A DNA stretch of 5,298 nt from Bryobacterales bacterium. GTDB taxonomy: Bacteria; Acidobacteriota; Terriglobia; Bryobacterales; Bryobacteraceae. The notes beneath the pieces were generated by a model. It was not told the DNA's origin and did not search any database. It saw only the letters and a list, made by a program, of their open reading frames with translations. Position numbers and translations under genes: made by a program. Shown piece after piece: positions 1 to 5,298 of the stretch. Within the stretch, counting starts at the first letter, position 1. The number at the start of each line of letters is the position of its first letter. The stretch covers positions 1 through 5,298 of the forward strand of contig JAEHDI010001154.1 of NCBI GenBank assembly GCA_016880505.1, in the 5' to 3' direction.

Positions 1-10
1 ATCCTCGCTG

Positions 11-1285
11 TCATACCCGCCACGGCTCGCGAATCGCCCTCGATCGCATGCGGTTGGCCTCGTCATCGCCGACAAATTCCTGCCTGGCCGGGTCCCAGGT
101 CAACTTGCGGCCCAACTGAAACGCGATGAACGCCGCATGGCAACTGATGTGTGAGTTGGCGACGGTATCGGCATTGGCCCGGGTCTGTTTGCGCGACTTG
201 ATGCAGTCCAGCAAGTCCTGCATATGATACGCCAGCACGAGTCTTGCCTCGGTCGTGGGCCTCAGTTCCGAGCGAAGATTCTCGGAGACTTCGATTTTGC
301 CGGTGTCGCCGGTCTCCACCCACCCGTTGTCGCCCTCGAAGCGTACAGTGCACGAGCCGGTGCCGAGGTTTCCGTCCCAGCCATCGTCGCGCATCTCCAG
401 CTTCACGCCATTCGCGTACCGGCAGTGGACGAAGTACTTCCCGGTGTTCCCGCCCTCGGGCTCGTATTCGACCGGCTGGGTATCGTCCGCCTTCGCCGCC
501 CACTGGCACAAATCGACGGTGTGGGAGCCCCACTCGAGAATCCCGCCGCCGTGAAAGTCGTACCAGTTGCGCCATCCGCCGCGCACGTACTCCGGATTGT
601 ACGGTCGCCACGGCGCCGGGCCGAGCCACCGGTCCCAATCGAGCACCTGTTTCGGCGGCTCCGGTTCCGCCGGCAGCCAGTCGTGGCTCGGCAGCGGTGG
701 CCAGTTCACCGAAGGACCGACGTCGGCGTACACCGTTTGCAGCTTCCCGAGTTTACCCGTGTGGACCAGTTCCACCGCCAGTTCCAGGTTCCCTCCGTTG
801 CGCCGCTGGCAGCCTGCCTGGTAGATCCTCCCGTAACGGCGGAACGCGTCCGCCAGCGCCCAGCTCTCCTCCATCGACATCGAGCAGGGCTTCTCGCAAT
901 AGACGTCCTTGCCGTGCTGCGCCGCCAGGATCGACAGCGGCGTGTGCCAGCGGTCCCCGGTCGCGATCAGCACGGCGTCGATGTCGCCGCGCGCCAGCAA
1001 CTCGAATTGGTCGTCGTACATCACGCAGTCGTGGTTGCCGTACCGCTGGTCCACCATGCTCTTGATCTCTTCGCGGCGCTGGTTCCGCACGTCGCAGATC
1101 GCCACGAACTGCACCTGCCGGTAGCTGAGCAGCGCCCTCAGGTCGGACTGCCCTCGCCCACCGATCCCAATGCCTCCCATCACGATCCGGTCGCTCGGTG
1201 GCACCGCGCCCGCTCTCTGGCCCAGCACCGAGCTGGGAACTATCGCCGGCGCTGCCGCGGTCATGATGAATCCCCGCCTTGTCAT
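11..1285 (-). CDS. Tat-exported Gfo/Idh/MocA-family NAD(P)-dependent oxidoreductase
   Basis: Complete 424-residue protein. Family members oxidise or reduce sugars, inositols or related polyols with a nicotinamide cofactor; the substrate cannot be read from the sequence. The N-terminus carries a twin-arginine signal (TRRGF at residues 2-6, then a small-residue hydrophobic stretch to about 22), so export as a folded, cofactor-loaded periplasmic enzyme is inferred. The Rossmann fold begins near residue 33, with a GxGxxG motif (G40, G42, G45) and an acidic strand end at CDV (65-67). The family EKP motif is at 131-133 (K132 the likely catalytic lysine). The C-terminal domain has GGGILEWGSHTVDL (246-259), with H255 and D258 in the usual catalytic positions. 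The closing LGRKLTWDP segment (391-399) followed by an EFVGDDEAN stretch resembles planctomycete and acidobacterial members. The ATG at 1285 is chosen because it includes the Tat motif and has a GGAGGA ribosome site 6 nt upstream. It is transcribed divergently from the antiporter. Family is certain, substrate unknown. Confidence 0.93.
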   Translation of the reverse strand: MTRRGFIMTAAAPAIVPSSVLGQRAGAVPPSDRIVMGGIGIGGRGQSDLRALLSYRQVQFVAICDVRNQRREEIKSMVDQRYGNHDCVMYDDQFELLARGDIDAVLIATGDRWHTPLSILAAQHGKDVYCEKPCSMSMEESWALADAFRRYGRIYQAGCQRRNGGNLELAVELVHTGKLGKLQTVYADVGPSVNWPPLPSHDWLPAEPEPPKQVLDWDRWLGPAPWRPYNPEYVRGGWRNWYDFHGGGILEWGSHTVDLCQWAAKADDTQPVEYEPEGGNTGKYFVHCRYANGVKLEMRDDGWDGNLGTGSCTVRFEGDNGWVETGDTGKIEVSENLRSELRPTTEARLVLAYHMQDLLDCIKSRKQTRANADTVANSHISCHAAFIAFQLGRKLTWDPARQEFVGDDEANRMRSRAIREPWRV

Positions 1286-1291
1286 CGATGG

Positions 1292-1297
1292 TCCTCC
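1292..1297 (-). promoter_or_regulatory. Shine-Dalgarno site of the oxidoreductase gene
   Basis: The minus strand reads GGAGGA here, six bases before the ATG at 1285. The near-perfect match and spacing fix the start codon and thereby keep the twin-arginine signal in the protein; the internal Met at residue 8 would remove it. Confidence 0.8.
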
Positions 1298-1311
1298 GTC
1301 ACGAGAGCGCC

Positions 1312-1317
1312 ATTATA
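1312..1317 (-). promoter_or_regulatory. Candidate -10 box (TATAAT) for the oxidoreductase gene
   Basis: The minus strand reads a perfect TATAAT in an otherwise GC-rich stretch. A start of transcription about 7 nt downstream (near 1305) would give a leader of roughly 20 nt that includes the GGAGGA ribosome site. No good TTGACA-like -35 hexamer is visible at 16-19 bp spacing, so the call rests on the -10 and its position. Confidence 0.5.
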
Positions 1318-1404
1318 TCGAATCGGAGACAGAGCCCTATTCCTCTCCCCGGCTTCGGTTCGGGCTACCATGTCTGGATATTGCCAGTCATTACCCAGCC
1401 CGTC

Positions 1405-2799
1405 ATGAAACGGAAACTGGCGCTTTCCTACATTGGCCTCGTGGGAGTGCCGCTCGCCACGCTGCTCGTAATCCTCCCCTTGGGGCGAAGCCTTTCGCCG
1501 CCTTCCCCAAGGGCGGAAAGCTGGCCGTTTCCCGTCCTCCCCACGAACCTCGGCAGTCAGGGCGCCGCGCTGGGCATCTCGAATCTGGCCCTCCTGGTTT
1601 GTCAGATCGCCTTGATCATCCTCTTGTCCCGCGCCGTCGGGTCTCTCGCCGAGAAGATCCACCAGCCCAGAGTGATCGGCGAGGTGCTGGCGGGGATTCT
1701 GCTCGGCCCCTCCCTGCTGGGCTGGCTGGCTCCCGGAGTATCGGCGTTTCTTTTCCCGCCTTCCGGCTTCGCTGTCCTGAATGGGCTCAGCCAGCTCGGG
1801 CTCATGCTCTTCATGTTTATGGTCGGCCTCGAGCTCAACGTGAAGGAGTTGCGCCATCAGGGGCCCATCGCGATCCTGATCAGCCACGCCAGCATGGCTG
1901 CCCCCATGGCGCTCGGCGCAGGGCTCGCCCTCTATCTTTATCCCCGGCTGTCCGATGCGGCCGTGAGCTTCACCGGGTTTGCCCTGTTCATGGGAGCCGC
2001 CATGAGCGTCACCGCCTTTCCCGTGCTGGCCCGCATCCTGGGCGAGCGCAATCTGGCGCAAACCCGCATGGGTACGATGGCCATTGCCTGCGCCGCCATC
2101 GATGACGTGACGGGATGGTGTGTGCTGGCCTTCATCGCGGCCCACGTTCGCGCCGCCGATTCCTCCGTTCGGATCTGGACAACCGTCGCCGGACTCGCGC
2201 TGTTCCTGGCGGTCATGTTCTGGGGAGTTCGGAGGTTGCTGGTGGGGATCGAGCGCGCCTACCTCGAGCACGGAGAACTGTCGGACAACCGAAAAGCGAT
2301 CGTCCTGCTGCTCTTGCTGCTTTCGGCCCTTTCCACCGAGGCTCTCGGACTCCACCCGCTCTTCGGTGCATTCGTCGCCGGCGCGGTCATGCCCAGGAAC
2401 CGTGATTTCGTCGCGTATCTGATGGAGAAGTTGCAGTCCCTCACGGTCCTGCTGCTTCTTCCGCTGTTTTTCGCTTACACCGGCTTGCGCACCAGCATCG
2501 GGCGGGTGGCGGGGGCCGAAATGTGGGGACTCTGCCTGCTGATCGTGGCCACCGCCGTCATCGGGAAACTCGCCGGAACCGGTCTCGCCGCGCGCATGGG
2601 AGGCATGCCATGGCGGGAATCGCTCGCCCTCGGCGTTCTGATGAACACTCGCGGGCTGATGGAGCTCGTGGTGTTGAACATTGGCCTCGACCTCGGAGTT
2701 ATCTCACCCGCGCTCTTCTCGATGATGGTCGTCATGGCCATCTCGACCACGATGATGGCGCCCCCTCTCCTGCATTGGCTCTGCCCGCGTCGTTCCTAA
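1405..2799 (+). CDS. CPA2-family monovalent cation:proton antiporter (Na+/H+ or K+/H+ exchanger domain)
   Basis: Inner-membrane exchanger of 464 residues, moving Na+ or K+ against protons for pH and ion balance. The protein is almost wholly hydrophobic, with about 12-13 membrane segments. One helix lies near residues 8-26, followed by a Pro/Ser-rich loop, and then the exchanger core begins near residue 61. Family marks are QPRVIGEVLAGILLGP (87-102), the paired acidic residues in AIDDVTGW (D233, D234), LGLHPLFGAFVAG (314-326), the GK pair (387-388) and MNTRGLMELVVLN (413-425). A DD pair is known from electrogenic CPA2 exchangers such as NapA and NhaA, so electrogenic exchange is inferred; the ion is not determined. 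It ends straight after the last helix, with no TrkA-N or universal-stress domain of the Kef kind. An in-frame ATG at 1279 would add 42 polar residues and overlap the start of the divergent gene, so 1405 (MKRKLALSY) is preferred although its ribosome site is weak. Confidence 0.88.
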   Translation: MKRKLALSYIGLVGVPLATLLVILPLGRSLSPPSPRAESWPFPVLPTNLGSQGAALGISNLALLVCQIALIILLSRAVGSLAEKIHQPRVIGEVLAGILLGPSLLGWLAPGVSAFLFPPSGFAVLNGLSQLGLMLFMFMVGLELNVKELRHQGPIAILISHASMAAPMALGAGLALYLYPRLSDAAVSFTGFALFMGAAMSVTAFPVLARILGERNLAQTRMGTMAIACAAIDDVTGWCVLAFIAAHVRAADSSVRIWTTVAGLALFLAVMFWGVRRLLVGIERAYLEHGELSDNRKAIVLLLLLLSALSTEALGLHPLFGAFVAGAVMPRNRDFVAYLMEKLQSLTVLLLLPLFFAYTGLRTSIGRVAGAEMWGLCLLIVATAVIGKLAGTGLAARMGGMPWRESLALGVLMNTRGLMELVVLNIGLDLGVISPALFSMMVVMAISTTMMAPPLLHWLCPRRS

Positions 2800-2821
2800 T
2801 TCGGGGTTACGCAACTCCGAA
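2800..2821 (+). terminator. Hairpin in convergent gap, probable terminator
   Basis: Immediately after the antiporter TAA, TTCGGGGTT (2800-2808) pairs with AACTCCGAA (2813-2821) around a 4-nt loop. In the plus-strand RNA all nine pairs form, one of them G-U. In the minus-strand RNA one pair becomes an A-C mismatch. No run of T follows on either strand, so it is not a classical intrinsic terminator. It fills most of the 26-bp gap between two converging genes, which supports a transcript-end role. Confidence 0.5.
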
Positions 2822-2825
2822 ACTC

Positions 2826-3350
2826 CTACTCCCCGCCACTCTTCGCCCACGGTGGCACAATGCCGTTCATCCGGGCATATGCGATCAACTGCCCCATGTG
2901 CTCGTTGGCGTGGATGATGATCCGCAGATACATGCCATCAACAGTGGCGTCCCTTTTGAGAATCGTGACTTTGCGCTCGAGGTCGCCCGGTTTCAGTGCG
3001 GCGCGGGCCGTTGTGACCGCATCGAGCGAGCGCTTCAGCCAGCCGATTACCTCCGCCTTCGCGGTCACGGTCTTCTCCAGGTCGCCCTTCTTCATGTCAG
3101 CAGGCAGTTCCGGGCCCGTGACGCTCAACAGGTAGAAATTCGCGAGCGCAATGTGCATGTAGACCTCGCTGACCGACCGCACACCCAGCGCCGGCCGCCA
3201 CCCGAACTTTTCGGCCGGTGTCGCCTCGGCCAGCGCGAGGAGTTGATGCGAAACGTGCCCCCACTCGCCGTCATAGCCTTGCCAGAGACCGGCCGGCTGA
3301 GCGTGCAACGCCGCGCCGCCCAACACGAAACTCAGCAGTAACTTCCTCAT
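2826..3350 (-). CDS. DinB-superfamily metal-binding protein with signal peptide
   Basis: Complete protein of 174 residues, the usual size for DinB/YfiT-like four-helix bundle proteins. The superfamily holds a divalent metal with three histidines; some members are thiol-dependent S-transferases, but most have no known reaction. Likely ligands are H66 in the second helix (EVYMHIALANFYL) and H147 and H151 in HANEHMGQLIAYAR, an HxxxH arrangement typical of the fold. The closing NGIVPPW is also typical. Residues 1-17 look like a Sec signal peptide (RK, then LLLSFVLGGAALHA, likely cut before Q18), so the mature protein should be periplasmic or secreted. The ATG at 3350 has a GGAGGA ribosome site (3355-3360) 4 nt upstream. 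It converges on the antiporter and diverges from the DUF1697 gene. The family call is firm, the role unknown. Confidence 0.86.
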   Translation of the reverse strand: MRKLLLSFVLGGAALHAQPAGLWQGYDGEWGHVSHQLLALAEATPAEKFGWRPALGVRSVSEVYMHIALANFYLLSVTGPELPADMKKGDLEKTVTAKAEVIGWLKRSLDAVTTARAALKPGDLERKVTILKRDATVDGMYLRIIIHANEHMGQLIAYARMNGIVPPWAKSGGE

Positions 3351-3354
3351 GTTT

Positions 3355-3360
3355 TCCTCC
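3355..3360 (-). promoter_or_regulatory. Shine-Dalgarno site of the DinB-like gene
   Basis: The minus strand reads GGAGGA, separated by AAAC from the ATG at 3350. This strong site supports the start that includes the signal peptide. Confidence 0.75.
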
Positions 3361-3445
3361 CCGTCGCGTCCCGCCTGGCGCGCGCATATCTCAGCCTACC
3401 GCGTCCGGTCGATGTCCATTCCGCCGGGATATGCTGGAGCTTGAT

Positions 3446-4003
3446 ATGGCTGTGGTGATTTCCATGCTCCGTGGCGTCAACGTGGGCGGCCACAACAAGA
3501 TCAAGATGGAGGCGCTCCGGTCGCTCTACGAATCCCTCAAACTGCGGGACGCGCGCACGTACGTCCAAAGCGGCAACGTCATTTTCCGTGCGGACGAGCG
3601 GAACCTTGTCTCACTGGCTAGCCGCGTTGAGAACGCGATCAAGCGGAACTTCGGCTTTCGTCCGGACGTCATTGTTCGCACCGCCTCCGAACTGCGAGAC
3701 GCAATTGCGAGAAACCCGTTCGCGACGCGGCGCAGCATCGATCCGAGCAAGCTCCTGGTCGTCTTCCTGGCCCGGGATCCCGGTCCGGAAGCACGAGACA
3801 AGGTTTTGAAGATCAATGCGGATCCGGAGGAACTGCGGATCGGCGGCCGCGAGCTCTACATTCACTTCCCTAACGGGATGGGACGGTCGAAGCTGTCGGT
3901 GGCCGCCGTCGAGAGAGCTCTGGGGGTCCCGGGGACAGGCAGAAACTGGAACACAGTCACCAAGTTGCTCGAGATCGCTGAGGGGCTGGAAGCCTCCCGC
4001 TGA
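3446..4003 (+). CDS. DUF1697 family protein
   Basis: Complete cytoplasmic protein of 185 residues, the usual length for DUF1697, a widespread bacterial family without an established biochemical function. The family marks are all present: LRGVNVGG (8-15) near the N-terminus, YVQSGNVIF (39-47), the NPF turn (90-92), LYIHFPNGMGRSKL (137-150), and RNWNTVTKL (166-174) near the C-terminus. No signal peptide or membrane segment is seen. The ATG at 3446 is chosen because GGAG lies 6 nt upstream (3436-3439) and because MAVVISMLRGVNVGG matches the normal family start. An ATG at 3431 would add five residues but has no properly spaced ribosome site, and the open frame further upstream is only the reverse side of the DinB-like gene. 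It is divergent from that gene across 95 bp. It appears intact and ordinary; its function is not known. Confidence 0.9.
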   Translation: MAVVISMLRGVNVGGHNKIKMEALRSLYESLKLRDARTYVQSGNVIFRADERNLVSLASRVENAIKRNFGFRPDVIVRTASELRDAIARNPFATRRSIDPSKLLVVFLARDPGPEARDKVLKINADPEELRIGGRELYIHFPNGMGRSKLSVAAVERALGVPGTGRNWNTVTKLLEIAEGLEASR

Positions 4004-4038
4004 TCCGCAAAACCTGGGACTAACCTAGGGTCCGCCGT

Positions 4039-4079
4039 TCGCCGGGCCCCAAGTCGTCCAACCCGCGTTTGTCCGGCGA
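4039..4079. repeat. Short inverted repeat after the DUF1697 gene
   Basis: TCGCCGG (4039-4045) is the reverse complement of CCGGCGA (4073-4079), with a 27-nt loop. It could be a weak transcript-end structure for the DUF1697 gene, but the loop is long, there is no immediate T run, and GC-rich DNA produces such pairs by chance. Confidence 0.2.
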
Positions 4080-4118
4080 GGCTCCCACTCTTTTCGTGCC
4101 TGACCCGTCCCGGTCGTG

Positions 4119-4124
4119 TATAAT
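4119..4124 (+). promoter_or_regulatory. Candidate -10 box (TATAAT) for the TonB-dependent receptor
   Basis: Perfect TATAAT on the plus strand at the point where a GC-rich spacer turns more AT-rich. Transcription would start near 4131, leaving a leader of about 74 nt to the ATG at 4205, or about 14 nt to an in-frame ATG at 4145. No convincing -35 hexamer lies at 16-18 bp, which suggests an activator, a non-standard -35, or a weak promoter. Confidence 0.55.
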
Positions 4125-4130
4125 TCCTGT

Positions 4131-4145
4131 TGAAAGTGATTTGCA
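4131..4145 (+). promoter_or_regulatory. Possible Fur-like operator
   Basis: TGAAAGT-G-ATTTGCA matches the 7-1-7 Fur consensus TGATAAT-N-ATTATCA at 10 of 14 defined positions, and its two arms are inverted copies of each other at 5 of 7 positions. It lies at the predicted transcription start, just downstream of the -10 box, where a bound repressor would block transcription. The downstream gene is a probable siderophore receptor, a classical Fur target. Fur specificity in this phylum is not established from this window, so this is a hypothesis. Confidence 0.3.
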
Positions 4146-4204
4146 TGTCATACACCACGACCCTGAACAATCTTAAGTCTTGTATCTCTTATGCTGCAAC
4201 TGAA

Positions 4205-5298
4205 ATGCATGTGAAGCTCCGGTCGATTCTCCGGCGTTTGCTGACGACTTCTTCCACTTCCGCTGCGGCGCTGTTTCATCTCTTCCGCCAACTTGCCTTT
4301 GTGATTCTCGCTGGACTCCTGGCGTTCCCTTCGTGCGCCGAACCGCTGCATCACCTGCAAGGTAAGGTGCTCGACCCGAGCCGCGCGCCGATTACCGGCG
4401 CGACAGTCGCGGCGACGGCCGAGGGCCGCGTTGCGAGTGTCTCAACCCATACCGGCTCGGCGGGTGAGTTCTCGCTGGATCTCGAGCCCGGCAGCTACAC
4501 GCTGCACGTTGCGGCGGACGGCTTTCGGAACTCCGCGCAGCCGTTGACGGTGAGCGACACCAGTCCCTTGCCATTCGAAATCGTTTTGCCTCTGGCGCCG
4601 CGGCAGGATATGGTGACAGTCACTGAAACGGTTGAGTACCAGGTCTCGACAAGCAGTTCGACCCGAACGCCCATTCCGCTGCGCGATGTGCCGCAATCAA
4701 TCTCGGTGATCACCCACGAGCTGATCCGCGACATCGGCATGCAGAACATGGCCGATGTCGTGCGTTATGTTCCGGGCATAACAATGGCGCAGGGCGAAGG
4801 TCACCGCGATGCGCCGGTCATCCGCGGCAATGTGACCACGGCGGATTTCTATGTCAACGGGGTGCGAGACGACGTGCAGTACTTTCGCGACTTGTACAAC
4901 GTCGAACGCGTCGAAGCGGTCAAAGGCGCTAACGCACTCACATTCGGGCGCGGCGGTGGCGGCGGCGTCATCAACCGCGTGACGAAGGAGGCGCAGTTCT
5001 ACCCCGTACGAGAGATTACCCTGCAGGGCGGGACGTTTAGCAACAAGCGCTTCACGACCGATTTTGGCCGCAGCATTACCGACAAGATTGCGTTTCGGGT
5101 GAACGGCCTTTATGAGAACTCCGACAGTTTCCGGCAGGGCGTGAACGTTGAGCGATACGGCGCCTCGCCGACTTTGACCATCAAGCCCGGCGAGCGCACA
5201 AAGGTGCGGCTCAGCTACGAGTACCTCAACGACGGGCGGACTGTGGATCGCGGCATTCCGTCATTTCAAGGGAGGCCGTCCGACGCCAACCGCTCCAC
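4205..5298 (+). CDS. TonB-dependent siderophore receptor with N-terminal carboxypeptidase-regulatory-like domain (partial, 3' end outside window)
   Basis: Outer-membrane receptor for uptake of ferric siderophores, driven by TonB-ExbBD. The first 364 residues are visible, about half the usual 700-850, with no stop before the window ends. Residues 1-45 are a long export signal: a basic start, then LAFVILAGLLAF (30-41), with probable cleavage after SCA. Residues 51-130 form a carboxypeptidase-regulatory-like beta domain (LQGKVLD, APITGATV, SAGEFSLDLEPGSYTL). A possible TonB box lies near DMVTVTE (135-141). The plug runs from about 155 to 265 and includes PLRDVPQSISVIT (158-170), NMADVVRYVPGITMAQGEG (181-199), APVIRGN (203-209), DFYVNGVRDD (214-223), YFRDLYNVERVEAVKG (226-241) and FGRGGGGGVINRVTKEA (247-263). 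These are close to catecholate siderophore receptors of the Fiu/FhuE/FoxA group. Barrel strands follow. The start is uncertain: ATG 4145 and GTG 4211 are also in frame, and none has a strong ribosome site. Confidence 0.88.
   Translation, partial: MHVKLRSILRRLLTTSSTSAAALFHLFRQLAFVILAGLLAFPSCAEPLHHLQGKVLDPSRAPITGATVAATAEGRVASVSTHTGSAGEFSLDLEPGSYTLHVAADGFRNSAQPLTVSDTSPLPFEIVLPLAPRQDMVTVTETVEYQVSTSSSTRTPIPLRDVPQSISVITHELIRDIGMQNMADVVRYVPGITMAQGEGHRDAPVIRGNVTTADFYVNGVRDDVQYFRDLYNVERVEAVKGANALTFGRGGGGGVINRVTKEAQFYPVREITLQGGTFSNKRFTTDFGRSITDKIAFRVNGLYENSDSFRQGVNVERYGASPTLTIKPGERTKVRLSYEYLNDGRTVDRGIPSFQGRPSDANRS

Larger units (their letters stand above)
1286..1404. promoter_or_regulatory. Divergent intergenic control region (oxidoreductase / antiporter)
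   Basis: This 119-bp gap separates two divergent start codons and must hold the promoters of both genes unless the antiporter starts further upstream. The minus-strand promoter elements are listed separately. For the plus strand only a weak -10 candidate is seen, TACCAT at 1366-1371, without a recognisable -35. There is no clear ribosome site before the antiporter ATG at 1405. No strong palindromic operator was found. Confidence 0.5.

Noticed and set aside
224..1408. Long plus-strand open frame (394 codons) opposite the oxidoreductase gene
   Set aside because: It is the reverse side of a well-supported gene in GC-rich DNA. Its translation is rich in Arg, Pro, Val and His, with no recognisable domain.
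1170..2105. Plus-strand open frame of 311 codons overlapping both the oxidoreductase and the antiporter
   Set aside because: It runs through two real genes in the wrong frame and its translation is Arg/Pro-rich without family motifs.
1282..2355. Long minus-strand open frame (357 codons) opposite the antiporter gene
   Set aside because: The translation is a low-complexity Gly/Gln/Glu/Arg-rich product with no domain, while the plus strand encodes an unmistakable antiporter.
3218..3445. Upstream extension of the DUF1697 open frame
   Set aside because: It lies mostly antisense to the DinB-like gene and shows no family similarity; the ribosome site and the family's usual N-terminus place the start at 3446.
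4016..4033. Small possible hairpin (GGAC/GTCC) just after the DUF1697 stop
   Set aside because: Only four base pairs with a 9-nt loop and no T run; expected by chance.
4142..4212. Direct repeat TGCATGT at 4142-4148 and 4206-4212
   Set aside because: Seven bases at 64-bp spacing, each overlapping a possible start codon; too short to separate from chance.
4148..4749. Several minus-strand open frames of 60-102 codons opposite the receptor gene and its leader
   Set aside because: They are shadows of the receptor frame; none shows a domain, and the plus-strand receptor motifs are unambiguous.

Overview
The window most resembles a chromosomal segment from a high-GC Gram-negative soil bacterium, probably an Acidobacteriota member of the Solibacter/Bryobacter type. 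This is inference from protein style, with no database search. The clues are a Tat-exported Gfo/Idh/MocA oxidoreductase, a secreted DinB-like protein, and a TonB-dependent receptor carrying an N-terminal carboxypeptidase-regulatory-like domain. An outer membrane is implied by the TonB receptor.

Layout: (1) 11-1285, minus, a complete Gfo/Idh/MocA-family oxidoreductase with a twin-arginine signal. (2) 1286-1404, a divergent control region with a TATAAT -10 box and a Shine-Dalgarno site for the minus gene. (3) 1405-2799, plus, a CPA2-type monovalent cation:proton antiporter. (4) 2800-2825, a 26-bp convergent gap containing a 9-bp-stem, 4-nt-loop hairpin. (5) 2826-3350, minus, a DinB-superfamily protein with a signal peptide. 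(6) 3351-3445, a second divergent gap. (7) 3446-4003, plus, a DUF1697 protein. (8) 4004-4204, an intergenic region with a TATAAT promoter element and a possible Fur-like operator. (9) 4205 to the window end, plus, the N-terminal part of a TonB-dependent siderophore receptor, cut off by the window.

The genes alternate in strand, so each is probably its own transcription unit and no operon is evident. There is no clear shared pathway. Three of the five products are predicted to be exported (periplasmic oxidoreductase, secreted DinB-like protein, outer-membrane receptor) and one is an inner-membrane transporter, so much of the segment serves the cell envelope. I found no RNA gene, CRISPR array, insertion sequence or phage gene, and no convincing evidence of a new multi-gene system. 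The most useful leads are the possible iron-responsive operator at the receptor promoter, the receptor's domain make-up and uncertain start, and the convergent-gap hairpin.
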